Assembly (NCBI GenBank): GCA_028867755.1
Contig: JAGWFT010000002.1
Coordinates: forward strand, 62,001 to 126,000
Source of the DNA: Nitrososphaerota archaeon
GTDB lineage: Archaea; Thermoproteota; Nitrososphaeria; Nitrososphaerales; Nitrosopumilaceae
Reading direction: 5' to 3'
Length of the DNA stretch: 64,000 nt
In this document: positions 1 through 8,418 of the stretch, one piece after another
How positions within the stretch are numbered: the stretch's first letter is position 1
How the letters are laid out: every line of letters begins with the position of its first letter
Position numbers and translations under genes: made by a program
The notes under the pieces: model-generated
Databases searched by the model: none
The model's input: only the letters and a program-made list of their open reading frames with translations
What the model was told of the DNA's origin: nothing

Positions 1-93
1 TAGGTATGCTCAACTGACATTTCCAAGAGTTTCTTCACATTAATTCTTTTATTTGCTTAAAGTTAAATAATTAATAATTCTAGTATTCTCGGA

Positions 94-594
94 ATGCAGG
101 TGGCTCTTAGAGAAATTGGTAGTTGCATAATCAGAAGATGTGACTCTTCAGATATAATCCCTGTAATGGAGATTAACCTGAAAACCTTACCCGAACACTA
201 TTCTGATTATTTCTATGAAAGTCTGCTTGCTGAGTTACCTGAAGCATTTCTTGTGGCTGAAATTGAAAGGAAATTAGTGGGATATATAATGTGCAAAATT
301 GAATATGGTTTTTCAAACTTCAAAAAGCTAGGATTTGTAAAAAAGGGACATGTTGTCTCTGTTGCAGTTCTGCCTGACTACAGACAAAAAGGGATCGGTA
401 GGGCTCTAGTTGAAGAGGCCATGACAGGTGTAAAACTAAAGAAATCAGATGAATTGTATCTAGAGGTAAGATGTAGTAATAATGAAGCAATAAGACTGTA
501 TGAAAAGCTCGGTTTTATAATAAAACAGAGGCTAAAGGCATACTACAGAGATGGCGAAGACGCTTATCTTATGGCGATTGAATTCACGTACTAG
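94..594 (+). CDS. rimI: RimI/Ard1-type N-acetyltransferase
   Basis: GNAT-fold acetyltransferase of 166 residues, the usual length for archaeal N-terminal alpha-amino acetyltransferases (RimI/Naa10 type), which move an acetyl group from acetyl-CoA to protein N-termini. The acetyl-CoA pyrophosphate loop is visible as RQKGIGRAL near residues 97-105, after the strand VVSVAVLPDYR. The C-terminal half carries the GNAT signature LEVRCSNNEAIRLYEKLGF near residues 122-140. The upstream 93 bases hold no recognisable gene. The ATG at 94 gives a slightly long N-terminus before the first strand (CIIRRCDSSD), so a later start is possible. Family certain; exact substrate inferred. Confidence 0.85.
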   Translation: MQVALREIGSCIIRRCDSSDIIPVMEINLKTLPEHYSDYFYESLLAELPEAFLVAEIERKLVGYIMCKIEYGFSNFKKLGFVKKGHVVSVAVLPDYRQKGIGRALVEEAMTGVKLKKSDELYLEVRCSNNEAIRLYEKLGFIIKQRLKAYYRDGEDAYLMAIEFTY

Positions 595-629
595 ATTAAA
601 ATAAATAAGTCTGGAAAAGGTTTAGCGTT

Positions 630-854
630 ATGACAAAACGACGTACTGTCGGAATAACGATCTTTGGTTTATCCATCGGAGGATTCTTTGTATATGCATA
701 CTTGCTAATGCTTTCGGAGTGGAGTCCTATAGTACTTCAACTCTCAGTACTTATGGCGGTAGGGGGAATTTTGGGAGTTATATCTTGGATAGGTTATAAC
801 ATGGCAACATCCAAACCGCCACCTTCTTCTTTTATAACTGACGACAAAAAATAA
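630..854 (+). CDS. small two-helix membrane protein
   Basis: 74-residue protein with two predicted membrane helices (about residues 8-28 and 35-57) and a short polar Pro/Ser/Asp/Lys tail. The first helix begins after a basic TKRRTVG leader, consistent with a cytoplasmic N-terminus. It follows the acetyltransferase by 35 bases and ends immediately before the convergent methyltransferase gene. No family recognised; function unknown. Confidence 0.55.
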   Translation: MTKRRTVGITIFGLSIGGFFVYAYLLMLSEWSPIVLQLSVLMAVGGILGVISWIGYNMATSKPPPSSFITDDKK

Positions 855-1691
855 TTATTTAGATATTACGGCATCTACAACTGCCTGATAAAATCTTGGA
901 CCCACTGGTCTGACAATTTTTGAACCAAGAACTTTAGCTCCAACTGTAATGACTGATTGAAAATGACTGGTGGCCACTGCTGAGACCTGATTTTTTTTAT
1001 CTGAATGTACATGGCAATAATAATGCAGGGTTCCTTTTTGTTTTAGTGCCTTTATAGCAGAATCTAAAAACTCGTCTGATCTCTCAGGTAACAACATCAA
1101 GACTCTGTCGCCTTTTCCAGATAATTCTTTTTCTATAATGTCTGCTGCATCTCCTTCGATTGAATCAATCGTACCCTTTAACTTGTTAAGAGCGATGTTT
1201 TCTGAACAAAGCTTTGCAGCATATGGATTTATGTCTACATTATACACATGGCATTTCTTCTTTTTTGCAGCTACAATGGAAAACATTCCAACCCCGCCAA
1301 ACATATTGACGATTACATCTCCATCATTTACTAAATCCGCTATTCTAAGGCGTTCGGTTGCAAGCCTAGGTGAAAAAAATGTTTTTTCAACATCTACTCT
1401 GAATCTACATCCATGTTCTTTGTATTCTGTCTCTGTACTGTCTTCACCAGCAAGTAATTCTAGTTGACGAATTCGGTAATCTCCCTCTACTGGAGATGAC
1501 TGATAAAATATTGACTTGGCGGTCTTTACCTTTTCTAAGAGAACCTCGCCAATTGTCTTTCTTTTAGAAAGTAGAGAATCTGGAATTCTTAATATTATTA
1601 TATTTCCTATCTGATCAAATGCACCGTACATCTCCTCAGCTTCCTCTGACGTCAATATGCTTGCCATTGCTTGTTTTAGCATCTTTGTCAA
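855..1691 (-). CDS. Trm5/Tyw2-family tRNA methyltransferase
   Basis: Class I SAM-dependent methyltransferase of 278 residues resembling archaeal Trm5 (m1G37 of tRNA) and related Taw22/Tyw2 enzymes. The N-terminal part carries the family pattern YRIRQLELLAGE and the segment RFRVDVEKTFFSPRLATER (about residues 97-115), matching the FSPR-R motif of Trm5 proteins. The SAM pocket is VNMFGGVGMFSI near 128-139, followed by an acidic strand end (VYNVDINPYA). The catalytic loop reads LLPERSDEFL in place of the usual NLP motif. Its start overlaps the stop of the upstream ABCE1 gene by 4 bases, so the two are translationally coupled. Trm5 versus Tyw2-like activity is not resolved. Confidence 0.8.
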   Translation of the reverse strand: MTKMLKQAMASILTSEEAEEMYGAFDQIGNIIILRIPDSLLSKRKTIGEVLLEKVKTAKSIFYQSSPVEGDYRIRQLELLAGEDSTETEYKEHGCRFRVDVEKTFFSPRLATERLRIADLVNDGDVIVNMFGGVGMFSIVAAKKKKCHVYNVDINPYAAKLCSENIALNKLKGTIDSIEGDAADIIEKELSGKGDRVLMLLPERSDEFLDSAIKALKQKGTLHYYCHVHSDKKNQVSAVATSHFQSVITVGAKVLGSKIVRPVGPRFYQAVVDAVISK

Positions 1692-3472
1692 TTTCTATAA
1701 TAGAAATGCCCAGATTGTTTCTGTCCCCTATCGAGCCTACTTTCTGATTTGTTTACTCGTGGCCTCATGCTTGTCTCATCTCTTCGATAAGTAATATCAA
1801 GTGATCTCAAAAACTGATTCATTCCTTGAGCTTTTGACATTGGAGATGTAGCATGTCCTTCTCTACTGGGGCTACCATGAAAAATTACAAGAGAATCCGA
1901 AATTAAATCCATCAACTGTATGTCATGATCAATTATTATTGCTGATTTTCCATAAGAGCGAACAAACCTTTGGATTAATTTTGCTATTGCAATTCTATCT
2001 TCAACGTCAAGAAATGCAGAAGGCTCATCAAGTGCATACAAATCAACTTTTTGCAGTAAGCATGTGGCAATAGCTACTTTTTGAAGTTCACCTCCTGACA
2101 AATTTTTAACTGATTTATTGTAGAGTTTTTTTATTTTCATAGGATGAGTAATTAATTCCTCTTCTGTAGTTCCATCAATTGCACCATTGTTTGCTTTTTC
2201 TAATAGAGAAATAACATCAACATCATAATCGTTTGAAAGATATTGTGGCTTGTATGCTATCTTGATTTTCGTGTCTATCGTTCCAGAATCAGGTTTCTCA
2301 ACACCTGCTATCATTTTCATCATAGTTGTTTTTCCCAATGCATTTGCACCAACTATTCCTAGCACTTCACTTTTTCGTACTCTTCCTACATCAATTGTTA
2401 AAGAAAAATTAGAAAATTTCTTCTCTAACGTGGGATATTCTATAATATTTTCACTCATGACAAATTCATCTGTTGATGTTGATGCATCAAATCTAAATGC
2501 CGAGTCTCTAAATCTTACATTCTCGTTGGGCAAATAACCGTCCAAAAACACATTTATCCCAACTTTTGTTGAAAGCAAATTTGCAACTACACCATATGCT
2601 GCAGGCTCTCCATAGATAATCTCAATAAAATCACTTAGATAATCAAGCAAGGTGAGATCATGCTCAACTACCATAACGCTTTTTCCAATCTTTGCAAGAT
2701 TCTGGATAACGCGCGCAACCCCCATTCTCTGAAAAACATCATTATAAGAAGATGGTTCATCAAAAAAGTAAAAATCAGACTCTCTTGAAGCTGTTACCGC
2801 TACTGCAATTCTCTGCAACTCGCCTCCGCTCAAATCCGAGATCTTGGTATCTAGTGAGTTTTGCAAACCAAGTTCTTGTACCAATTCATTGATCTTATTT
2901 CGCTCATCATATTTTTCAAGTAATTCTTTTGCAGTTCCATCAAAGACCTTGGAAAGATTATACACCTGCTGTGGTTTTATGGATGCCTTCAAATCTTTAT
3001 TTGCAATTTTCTCGAAATGTACTTTTAATTCTGTACCGTGATAATGTTTCAAAATCTCACTCCATTCTGGTGGAGATGAATAATTACCCAAATTTGGTTT
3101 AAGATTTCCAGATAAAATGCCAACCACTGTGCTTTTTCCTATACCATTTCTTCCAAGCAAACCCATCACCTGACCTTTCTTTAAGGAGGGAATTCGATAC
3201 AATCTGAACGAGTTTATTCCATATTGATGAATTTTATCCGATTTTAGCTCTTCTGCAAGATTGACAATTGTTATTGCATCAAAGGGACAAACTTTTACGC
3301 AAATTCCACATCCATTGCAAAGATTTTCATCTATCTGGGCCTTTCCGATCTCCTGATTCATTATTATGCAGTCTGCACCTGATTTGTTCACGGGACAATA
3401 CTTGATACATTCAAGTCCACATTTCTTTGGTTGACAGATTTCTTTGTCAAGGACCGCCACTCGATGAGTCAT
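1688..3472 (-). CDS. abcE1: ribosome recycling ATPase ABCE1/Rli1
   Basis: 594-residue soluble ABC ATPase that splits post-termination ribosomes into subunits with aRF1/aPelota. The N-terminus carries two 4Fe-4S motifs: the cysteine cluster around CGLECIKYCP and the ferredoxin motif CNGCGICVKVCP. Two ABC cassettes follow. The first has Walker A GRNGIGKST (about residue 109), signature LSGGELQR and Walker B FYFFDEPSS. The second has Walker A GANALGKTT, signature LSGGELQK and LYALDEPSA. The tail after residue 565 is basic. Length and domain order match the universally conserved archaeal protein. The downstream methyltransferase overlaps by 4 bases. Identification is firm. Confidence 0.96.
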   Translation of the reverse strand: MTHRVAVLDKEICQPKKCGLECIKYCPVNKSGADCIIMNQEIGKAQIDENLCNGCGICVKVCPFDAITIVNLAEELKSDKIHQYGINSFRLYRIPSLKKGQVMGLLGRNGIGKSTVVGILSGNLKPNLGNYSSPPEWSEILKHYHGTELKVHFEKIANKDLKASIKPQQVYNLSKVFDGTAKELLEKYDERNKINELVQELGLQNSLDTKISDLSGGELQRIAVAVTASRESDFYFFDEPSSYNDVFQRMGVARVIQNLAKIGKSVMVVEHDLTLLDYLSDFIEIIYGEPAAYGVVANLLSTKVGINVFLDGYLPNENVRFRDSAFRFDASTSTDEFVMSENIIEYPTLEKKFSNFSLTIDVGRVRKSEVLGIVGANALGKTTMMKMIAGVEKPDSGTIDTKIKIAYKPQYLSNDYDVDVISLLEKANNGAIDGTTEEELITHPMKIKKLYNKSVKNLSGGELQKVAIATCLLQKVDLYALDEPSAFLDVEDRIAIAKLIQRFVRSYGKSAIIIDHDIQLMDLISDSLVIFHGSPSREGHATSPMSKAQGMNQFLRSLDITYRRDETSMRPRVNKSESRLDRGQKQSGHFYYRN

Positions 3473-3546
3473 GGCTAATCACGACATCCTTAATTTATAT
3501 CTCTATCAAGCAAGATTAATACAGAACATTATTAATCACACTGATC

Positions 3547-3666
3547 AAGCCGGCCATAGCGTTGGGGTCCGACCCGGTCCCATTCCGAACCCGGAAGTCA
3601 AACCCAATGTCGCTACTGTGTTACTAAGGTGCGAGAGCCCTTGGGAAGCAGTAGTGCTGGCGCCTT
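3547..3666 (+). rRNA. rrf: 5S ribosomal RNA
   Basis: Stand-alone 5S rRNA not adjacent to 16S/23S in this window. The terminal helix pairs GCCGGC at 3549-3554 with GCTGGC at 3656-3661. The conserved loop C block CCCATTCCGAACCCGGAAGTCA-type sequence is present around 3578-3600, and the loop E / helix IV region around 3620-3650. A T-run follows at about 3664-3668, consistent with termination. Exact ends are approximate by a few bases. Confidence 0.93.
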
Positions 3667-3668
3667 TT

Positions 3669-3926
3669 CTATTCTAGAGCAACAGAATTGGGAGAGCCCT
3701 TCCATACTGTCTGCGTTGCAATATTTTTCTCAACCCCTCTTTTCTGAGCATCATCAGGAAAGCTTTCTACATACTCTGATATTAGAGCCCTTATCGTTTG
3801 TTCGATGTCTACCACTGAACCTATGTCAGTAAAGAGATATGGTATTTCACTACAATCTACTACGTATCCATTGGCGTTAGGAGTTATGGTAAAAGTCAGT
3901 TTAGGTAATTTTTGAATCCTTACCAT
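3669..3926 (-). CDS. small HicB-like hypothetical protein
   Basis: 85-residue protein with an N-terminal beta hairpin pattern (LTFTITPNANGYVVDCSEI) and a following helix (EQTIRALISEYVESF). This layout resembles the single-domain HicB/UPF0150-like fold. No HicA-like toxin is adjacent, so a toxin-antitoxin role is not supported. It is convergent with the 5S rRNA gene, ending about 3 bases after it. Assignment to a family is inference only. Confidence 0.5.
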   Translation of the reverse strand: MVRIQKLPKLTFTITPNANGYVVDCSEIPYLFTDIGSVVDIEQTIRALISEYVESFPDDAQKRGVEKNIATQTVWKGSPNSVALE

Positions 3927-3977
3927 ACATTCTATATTGCAACAAAGCCTAAAAAGATCTTCTTATTTGTTAGATCT

Positions 3978-4106
3978 ATGAATAACTGTGCAGTTTGCGG
4001 TGAGAAATTCACGGATGATATAAGATTCTTAAACCATATGATGGAAAAACACGGATTTAGGAATCCAAACGTAGGTACTCCAGATAGAAATAGCAGGGGA
4101 TACTAA
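3978..4106 (+). CDS. single C2H2 zinc-finger microprotein
   Basis: 42-residue protein consisting mainly of one classical C2H2 finger: CAVCGEKFTDDIRFLNHMMEKH, i.e. C-x2-C-x12-H-x4-H. The tail is short and polar. The ATG at 3978 is chosen because the in-frame sequence upstream (from 3912) overlaps the start of the divergent gene and looks non-coding. Small C2H2 proteins are common in these archaea; the partner (nucleic acid or protein) is unknown. Confidence 0.6.
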   Translation: MNNCAVCGEKFTDDIRFLNHMMEKHGFRNPNVGTPDRNSRGY

Positions 4107-4136
4107 TTCCACCATGTCTTGTTCTTGCTTGAAAAG

Positions 4137-4523
4137 CTACCCTAGTGGTATCTTCTGACTATTTGAGAGAAGAGTTCTTACTCTCATAAAAAATGCCTTT
4201 GTAGTCTTACAATCATCTCCATATATCAAAGGCATATCTTTCAAAGGTGTTTTTCTAGATCTTCTCTTCAGGATGGCAAAAATCAGCGGTAAAATTCCTG
4301 CTCTCCCGCCATATGCTATTTTATCTGTTACAAACCAAAACATTCTAGTTGCATCATAATCTTTTGGAAAGATCTCTGACTTGATTTCTTTACCACTTTC
4401 AGTATTATGACCTACAATTAGGATATTTTTTCCCGCAAGAGACTTTACAATACTAGCGAACTTTGAACAATGATAACAACTATCATCGTAAATCAATAAT
4501 GGCAGAAGATCCCTAACATTCAT
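4137..4523 (-). CDS. DCC-family (DUF393-like) thiol oxidoreductase
   Basis: 128-residue protein with the DCC family signature at the N-terminus: IYDDSCYHCSKF (about residues 11-22), a thioredoxin-like strand followed by a C-x2-C redox motif. The rest has the family's mixed alpha/beta pattern with a basic helix (ILKRRSRKT). These proteins are thought to be thiol-disulfide oxidoreductases with unknown targets. It is divergent from the downstream pentose-phosphate operon. Confidence 0.65.
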   Translation of the reverse strand: MNVRDLLPLLIYDDSCYHCSKFASIVKSLAGKNILIVGHNTESGKEIKSEIFPKDYDATRMFWFVTDKIAYGGRAGILPLIFAILKRRSRKTPLKDMPLIYGDDCKTTKAFFMRVRTLLSNSQKIPLG

Positions 4524-4596
4524 GTCTTTAATTGGCTTGTTTCAGATTAAAATTTTGTGAAATAACTTTTTATTGGCTCCAAATGCGCTAAAATTC

Positions 4597-4659
4597 ATGA
4601 GTTTGAGCTCACAGAATGATTATCTAGAAACTCAAATTTTAGAACGGATATGGGCCTAA
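4597..4659 (+). other. 20-codon upstream ORF or displaced N-terminus
   Basis: Short ORF (ATG 4597, TAA 4657) in a different frame from the transketolase fusion, overlapping its start by 10 bases. A TATA-like TTTTTATTGG lies at about 4567, roughly 30 bases before this ATG, so the transcript could begin leaderless here rather than at 4650. It may be an upstream ORF coupled to the operon, or the true N-terminus separated by a frameshift. Confidence 0.3.
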
Positions 4660-6317
4660 ATTACTATTATATTTTCAAAAGAGTACGAGAAGCCAGAAAA
4701 CTTGTCATTAAAGGTACAACAGCTGCTGGTTCTGGCCATCCGGGAGGATCATTCTCTATGGCTGAGATTATGGGTTGTATGTACTACAAATTTCTCCGTC
4801 ACGATCCAAAAAATCCCCTTTGGCAAGATAGGGATAGATTAGTTCTATCAAAAGGCCATGCATCTCCTGGGTTGTTTTCTAATTTGGCAATTGCAGGCTA
4901 TTTTGATAAATCCGAAATCGAAACTTTGCGAAAATTTGGAAGCAGATTGCAAGGCCATCCAGACTTCAAATGCCCGGGGGTTGAATTCTGTGGAGGCTCA
5001 CTTGGTCTAGGGTTATCGTTTTCAATTGGTATGGCTCTTGCAGCAAGAATAGATGGCAAAAATCATCATATTTACACTATAATTGGAGATGGTGAATCTG
5101 ATGAGGGACAAGTCTGGGAGGCAGCTATGGCAGGATCAAAATTTAGACTTGATAACCTGACTGTCTTCTTAGACAGGAATTTCATCCAACAAGATGATTA
5201 TACTGAACGAGTTATGCCTCTTGATGAAGAGTTAATCGGTGATGACATTTCAGAAATGTGGAAAAATGCAGCAAGGTGGAAAGTAGGCGATAAATGGAGA
5301 TCATTTGGATGGAATGTTCTAGAAATTGATGGACATCGCATAGAGCAGATTGTAAAGGCAATAAACTCTGCATTGCAAACTAGAGGTACGCCATCAATAA
5401 TTGTAGCACGTACTATTAAGGGAAAATCCGTTGAACACATGGAAGATAACCCAAAATGGCATGGAGTTGCACCAAACCCAAAAATCTCGCCGATTATAGA
5501 ACTTGAACTTGACTGCCAATCTCTTATCGCGCCATCTATTATTGCAGGGGATATGACTAATTTAGAAAATGAAGTAAAGAGGGCCACTCATGGTAGATCT
5601 GATTTTATACATCTTGACGTAATGGACGGTCAGTTTGTTCCAAACAAAACATTTGATCACGAAAAAATAAAACAACTAAGACCTATCACTCATACCCCAT
5701 TTGATACTCATCTCATGATAAATGAACCCGTAAAACATGTTAGAGACTATGCTACTGCTGGTAGTGACATTATTACAGTACATGCAGAAGTTTGTGATGC
5801 ATCAAGCTTTGGAGAAATTCATGATATTCTACGATCAAATGAGATAGGTCTTGGCTTGGCAATCAATCCTGAAACTGAACTGCCACCTTGGGCTGAAAAA
5901 TTCATTCCAGATTTAGACCAGCTAATAATAATGTCAGTTGTTCCTGGAAAATCAGGCCAGAAATACATTGAATCAACTCACGAAAAAACCCAAAGAATAT
6001 CAAAATTCCTTGCAGAAAGAAACTTTCAAGGCCTAATTGAAGCAGACGGAGGAGTAGATTTGTCCAATATCGAGTCGTGTTTCTTAGATGGTGCTAGGGT
6101 ATTTGTTGGAGGTAGTGCTATAATAGGTCAAAAAGACGTACGTCTGACCATAACAGAATTTAGAAAACGTTTGATGCATGCAAGAAGAAAACTCTTGATA
6201 AACAAAGCACATAGTCTTGGTGGATCTGAGCTTGTGACCCAATGGATAGATCTTCATGAAGTGGGAAAGAAGAAAACCGATCTTCTTCAGATTGCAAAGG
6301 AGGCTGGTTTTGTATGA
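4650..6317 (+). CDS. transketolase N-half fused to ribulose-phosphate 3-epimerase
   Basis: 555-residue fusion of two pentose-phosphate enzymes. Residues 1-285 are the thiamine-diphosphate half of transketolase: GSGHPGGS near 27-34, SKGHASPGL near 67-75, and the TPP/Mg motif GDGESDEGQVWEA (146-158) followed by DRN. Residues about 291-505 are a complete ribulose-phosphate 3-epimerase TIM barrel: IAPSIIAGDM, HLDVMDGQFVPN with the metal/catalytic Asp (321-332), HLMI, SVVPGKSGQ, EADGGV and GGSAI. A roughly 50-residue basic helical tail follows. The stop overlaps the next gene (transketolase C-half) by 4 bases, so both halves should be made together. Separate proteins are the norm in other organisms. 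Confidence 0.9.
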   Translation: MGLNYYYIFKRVREARKLVIKGTTAAGSGHPGGSFSMAEIMGCMYYKFLRHDPKNPLWQDRDRLVLSKGHASPGLFSNLAIAGYFDKSEIETLRKFGSRLQGHPDFKCPGVEFCGGSLGLGLSFSIGMALAARIDGKNHHIYTIIGDGESDEGQVWEAAMAGSKFRLDNLTVFLDRNFIQQDDYTERVMPLDEELIGDDISEMWKNAARWKVGDKWRSFGWNVLEIDGHRIEQIVKAINSALQTRGTPSIIVARTIKGKSVEHMEDNPKWHGVAPNPKISPIIELELDCQSLIAPSIIAGDMTNLENEVKRATHGRSDFIHLDVMDGQFVPNKTFDHEKIKQLRPITHTPFDTHLMINEPVKHVRDYATAGSDIITVHAEVCDASSFGEIHDILRSNEIGLGLAINPETELPPWAEKFIPDLDQLIIMSVVPGKSGQKYIESTHEKTQRISKFLAERNFQGLIEADGGVDLSNIESCFLDGARVFVGGSAIIGQKDVRLTITEFRKRLMHARRKLLINKAHSLGGSELVTQWIDLHEVGKKKTDLLQIAKEAGFV

Positions 6318-7282
6318 CTGAATTTGCAGATATGAGAACAGTTTATGGAGACACTTTGATCAAAATAGGAGAAGAGAATCCAAATGTGGTTGTAGTAGGA
6401 GCTGACACTACTGATTCGCTTAAAACAAAACCATTTGGTAAAAAATTTCCAAATAGATTTTTTAATGTAGGAATTGCAGAGGGTAATCTAATAACCATAG
6501 CAGCAGGACTTGCCAACGAAGGCAAAACTCCTTTTGTTAGCACCTATGCTGCTTTCCTACCTGGCAGATGCGTCGACCAGATAAGAAATGTAATTGCGTA
6601 TCCTACTAGAAATGGGAAAAATGGACTAAATGTAAAGATGGTTGTTTCCCATGGTGGGCTAAGTGTAGGTGCTGATGGTGGGTCGCATCAACAAATTGAA
6701 GATATTGCAGTAATGCGAGCTATTCCTAACATCAAGGTTTTAATTCCAGCAGACACAATTGCCGTAGAGAAACTCATAAAACTAATTTCACAACTGTATG
6801 GGCCATTTTACATGAGAATGACACGATCAAAAACTCCAATCATACATTCACAAGAACAAGAATTTCAATTAGGTAAAGGAATAATATTACGAGATGGTTC
6901 TGATTGCACTATTGCAGCATGTGGAATCACAGTGAAAATGGCTCTTGATGCTGCTGATGCATTAAAACAGGAAGGAATTTCATGCAGAGTAATAGACATG
7001 TTCTCAATAAAGCCAATAGATTCTGATCTTTTAGAAAAATCTGCACGTGAGACAGGCGGTATTGTTACATGTGAAGAGCACAATATTATGGCAGGTTTTG
7101 GTTCTGCAGTGTCTGAGGTTGTTTCTGAGAAATACCCAGTGCCAATAAGACGAATAGGTGTAAGAGACCAATTTGGTGAATCTGCTAGAGATGGTGAAAT
7201 TTCACTACTGTTAGAAAAACATGGTATGACATCAATTCATATATCTAATGCTGTTAAGGATATCAGGAGTAAGAAACAATGA
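6314..7282 (+). CDS. transketolase C-terminal subunit
   Basis: 322-residue pyrimidine-binding half of a split transketolase. It contains the conserved RFFNVGIAEGNLI (about residues 50-62, catalytic Glu), the FVSTYAAFL segment, SHGGLSVGADGGSHQ and the C-terminal transketolase domain (CEEHNIMAGFGSAV). It needs the TPP-binding half encoded immediately upstream with a 4-base overlap. Together they shuttle two-carbon units in the non-oxidative pentose-phosphate pathway, giving ribose-5-phosphate in an organism without the oxidative branch. The stop overlaps the transaldolase start by 4 bases. Confidence 0.93.
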   Translation: MTEFADMRTVYGDTLIKIGEENPNVVVVGADTTDSLKTKPFGKKFPNRFFNVGIAEGNLITIAAGLANEGKTPFVSTYAAFLPGRCVDQIRNVIAYPTRNGKNGLNVKMVVSHGGLSVGADGGSHQQIEDIAVMRAIPNIKVLIPADTIAVEKLIKLISQLYGPFYMRMTRSKTPIIHSQEQEFQLGKGIILRDGSDCTIAACGITVKMALDAADALKQEGISCRVIDMFSIKPIDSDLLEKSARETGGIVTCEEHNIMAGFGSAVSEVVSEKYPVPIRRIGVRDQFGESARDGEISLLLEKHGMTSIHISNAVKDIRSKKQ

Positions 7283-7944
7283 AAATATTCCTTGATACTG
7301 CAAATCTTGCTTCGATAAAAATGTACAATGACATGGGTCTTGTAGACGGAATTACAACCAATCCATCACTTTTGGCAAAAGAGGGTGGAGATCCACAAAA
7401 AACAATGGCAGAAATTGTTCAAATTGTGAAAGGGGATGTTAGTCTAGAAGTAGTTAGTACCGAAACTTCAGGAATGATAGAGGAAGGAAAACGACTTCAA
7501 AAATATGGTAATAATGTTGTGGTAAAATGTCCACTGACTGCAGAAGGACTCAAAGCATGCAAAAGTCTGACATCTGAAGGAATACCTGTTAATGTAACCC
7601 TTTGTTTTTCAGTAAATCAAGCACTATTGGCAGCAAAGGCAGGTGCAAAATACATCAGTCCATTCATTGGTAGATTAGATGATAATGGACAGGATGGAAT
7701 TCACTTGATTAAAGAAATTCATGAAGTGTTTCAAAATTATAAATTCAATACACAAATTCTAGTTGCAAGCGTAAGACATCCTATGCATGTAGTAGAGGCA
7801 GCAAAGATTGGAGCAGATGTAGTAACATTACCCCCTGATGTACTAGGAAAAATGTTAAAACATCCACTAACTGATATAGGACTCAAGAATTTCCTTGCAG
7901 ACTGGGAAAAACTCAAGAAAGAAAATCCGAGTATTAGAATTTAA
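7279..7944 (+). CDS. tal: transaldolase (TalC/Fsa-type)
   Basis: 221-residue member of the short transaldolase / fructose-6-phosphate aldolase family. Diagnostic segments are IFLDTANL at the N-terminus, DGITTNPSLLAKEG (23-36), the Schiff-base lysine in VVVKCPLT (about residue 84), NVTLCFS, YISPFIGRLDD and VASVRHP. It is the last gene of the overlapping pentose-phosphate operon. Transaldolase rather than aldolase activity is inferred from the operon context. Confidence 0.92.
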   Translation: MKIFLDTANLASIKMYNDMGLVDGITTNPSLLAKEGGDPQKTMAEIVQIVKGDVSLEVVSTETSGMIEEGKRLQKYGNNVVVKCPLTAEGLKACKSLTSEGIPVNVTLCFSVNQALLAAKAGAKYISPFIGRLDDNGQDGIHLIKEIHEVFQNYKFNTQILVASVRHPMHVVEAAKIGADVVTLPPDVLGKMLKHPLTDIGLKNFLADWEKLKKENPSIRI

Positions 7945-7961
7945 CAAAGACTAAACAACTG

Positions 7962-8417
7962 TTAATGTTTTCCAATCCATTGATATCTGTATTCTTCATC
8001 AAATAACTCTGATTTGATGTCATTATTGTTTATCTTAGCGTCTAATTTGGCCTCAAAAAATCCCAGACTTCCTTTGTATGGAATTGGTATTCTTAGCTCT
8101 TTTGGGTTCTTCAATAGAAATCCATACTTGTGATCAAGAAGTTCTTTACTTGCAAAGTGTTTACTATGATCAGATTTTATTTCCTTAAGAGTTCTGTACA
8201 TCTTAACATCGTAGAGTTCTACCCTGCCTATTATCACTCCAGTTCTAAGATTTGATTCATCAATTCCTAGCCTTCTGCACGCCTCGGTTTTTACTCTAAG
8301 TGGGGCATGAACAAGAAATTCTCCTCTGAATCTAGTATTCCATGTTCTCAACTCAATCGTTTTCTTACCTTGAATTATAAGATCAGCATACGGTTGAGAG
8401 ACCGACAAGCATTTCAT
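7962..8417 (-). CDS. ASCH-domain (PUA-like) protein
   Basis: 151-residue protein with an ASCH fold. It opens with CLSVSQPYADLIIQGKKTIE, the typical ASCH start (QPYA...G.K..E.R), then WNTRFRGEFLVHAP, and ends its barrel with YGFLLKNPKELRIPIPYKG. ASCH domains bind RNA or act on modified nucleosides. It lies 2 bases downstream of the VWA gene and may be cotranscribed with the MoxR/VWA pair. Substrate unknown. Confidence 0.75.
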   Translation of the reverse strand: MKCLSVSQPYADLIIQGKKTIELRTWNTRFRGEFLVHAPLRVKTEACRRLGIDESNLRTGVIIGRVELYDVKMYRTLKEIKSDHSKHFASKELLDHKYGFLLKNPKELRIPIPYKGSLGFFEAKLDAKINNNDIKSELFDEEYRYQWIGKH

Positions 8418-8418
8418 G

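Noticed and set aside
1-93. End of an upstream gene at the left edge
   Set aside because: AT-rich, stop codons in all frames and no recognisable sequence; treated as intergenic.
855-1691. Plus-strand frame inside the methyltransferase gene (1138-1467)
   Set aside because: Shadow frame of a well-supported minus-strand gene with no family features.
3669-3926. HicB antitoxin of a HicAB pair
   Set aside because: No HicA-sized gene next to it; only a fold resemblance.
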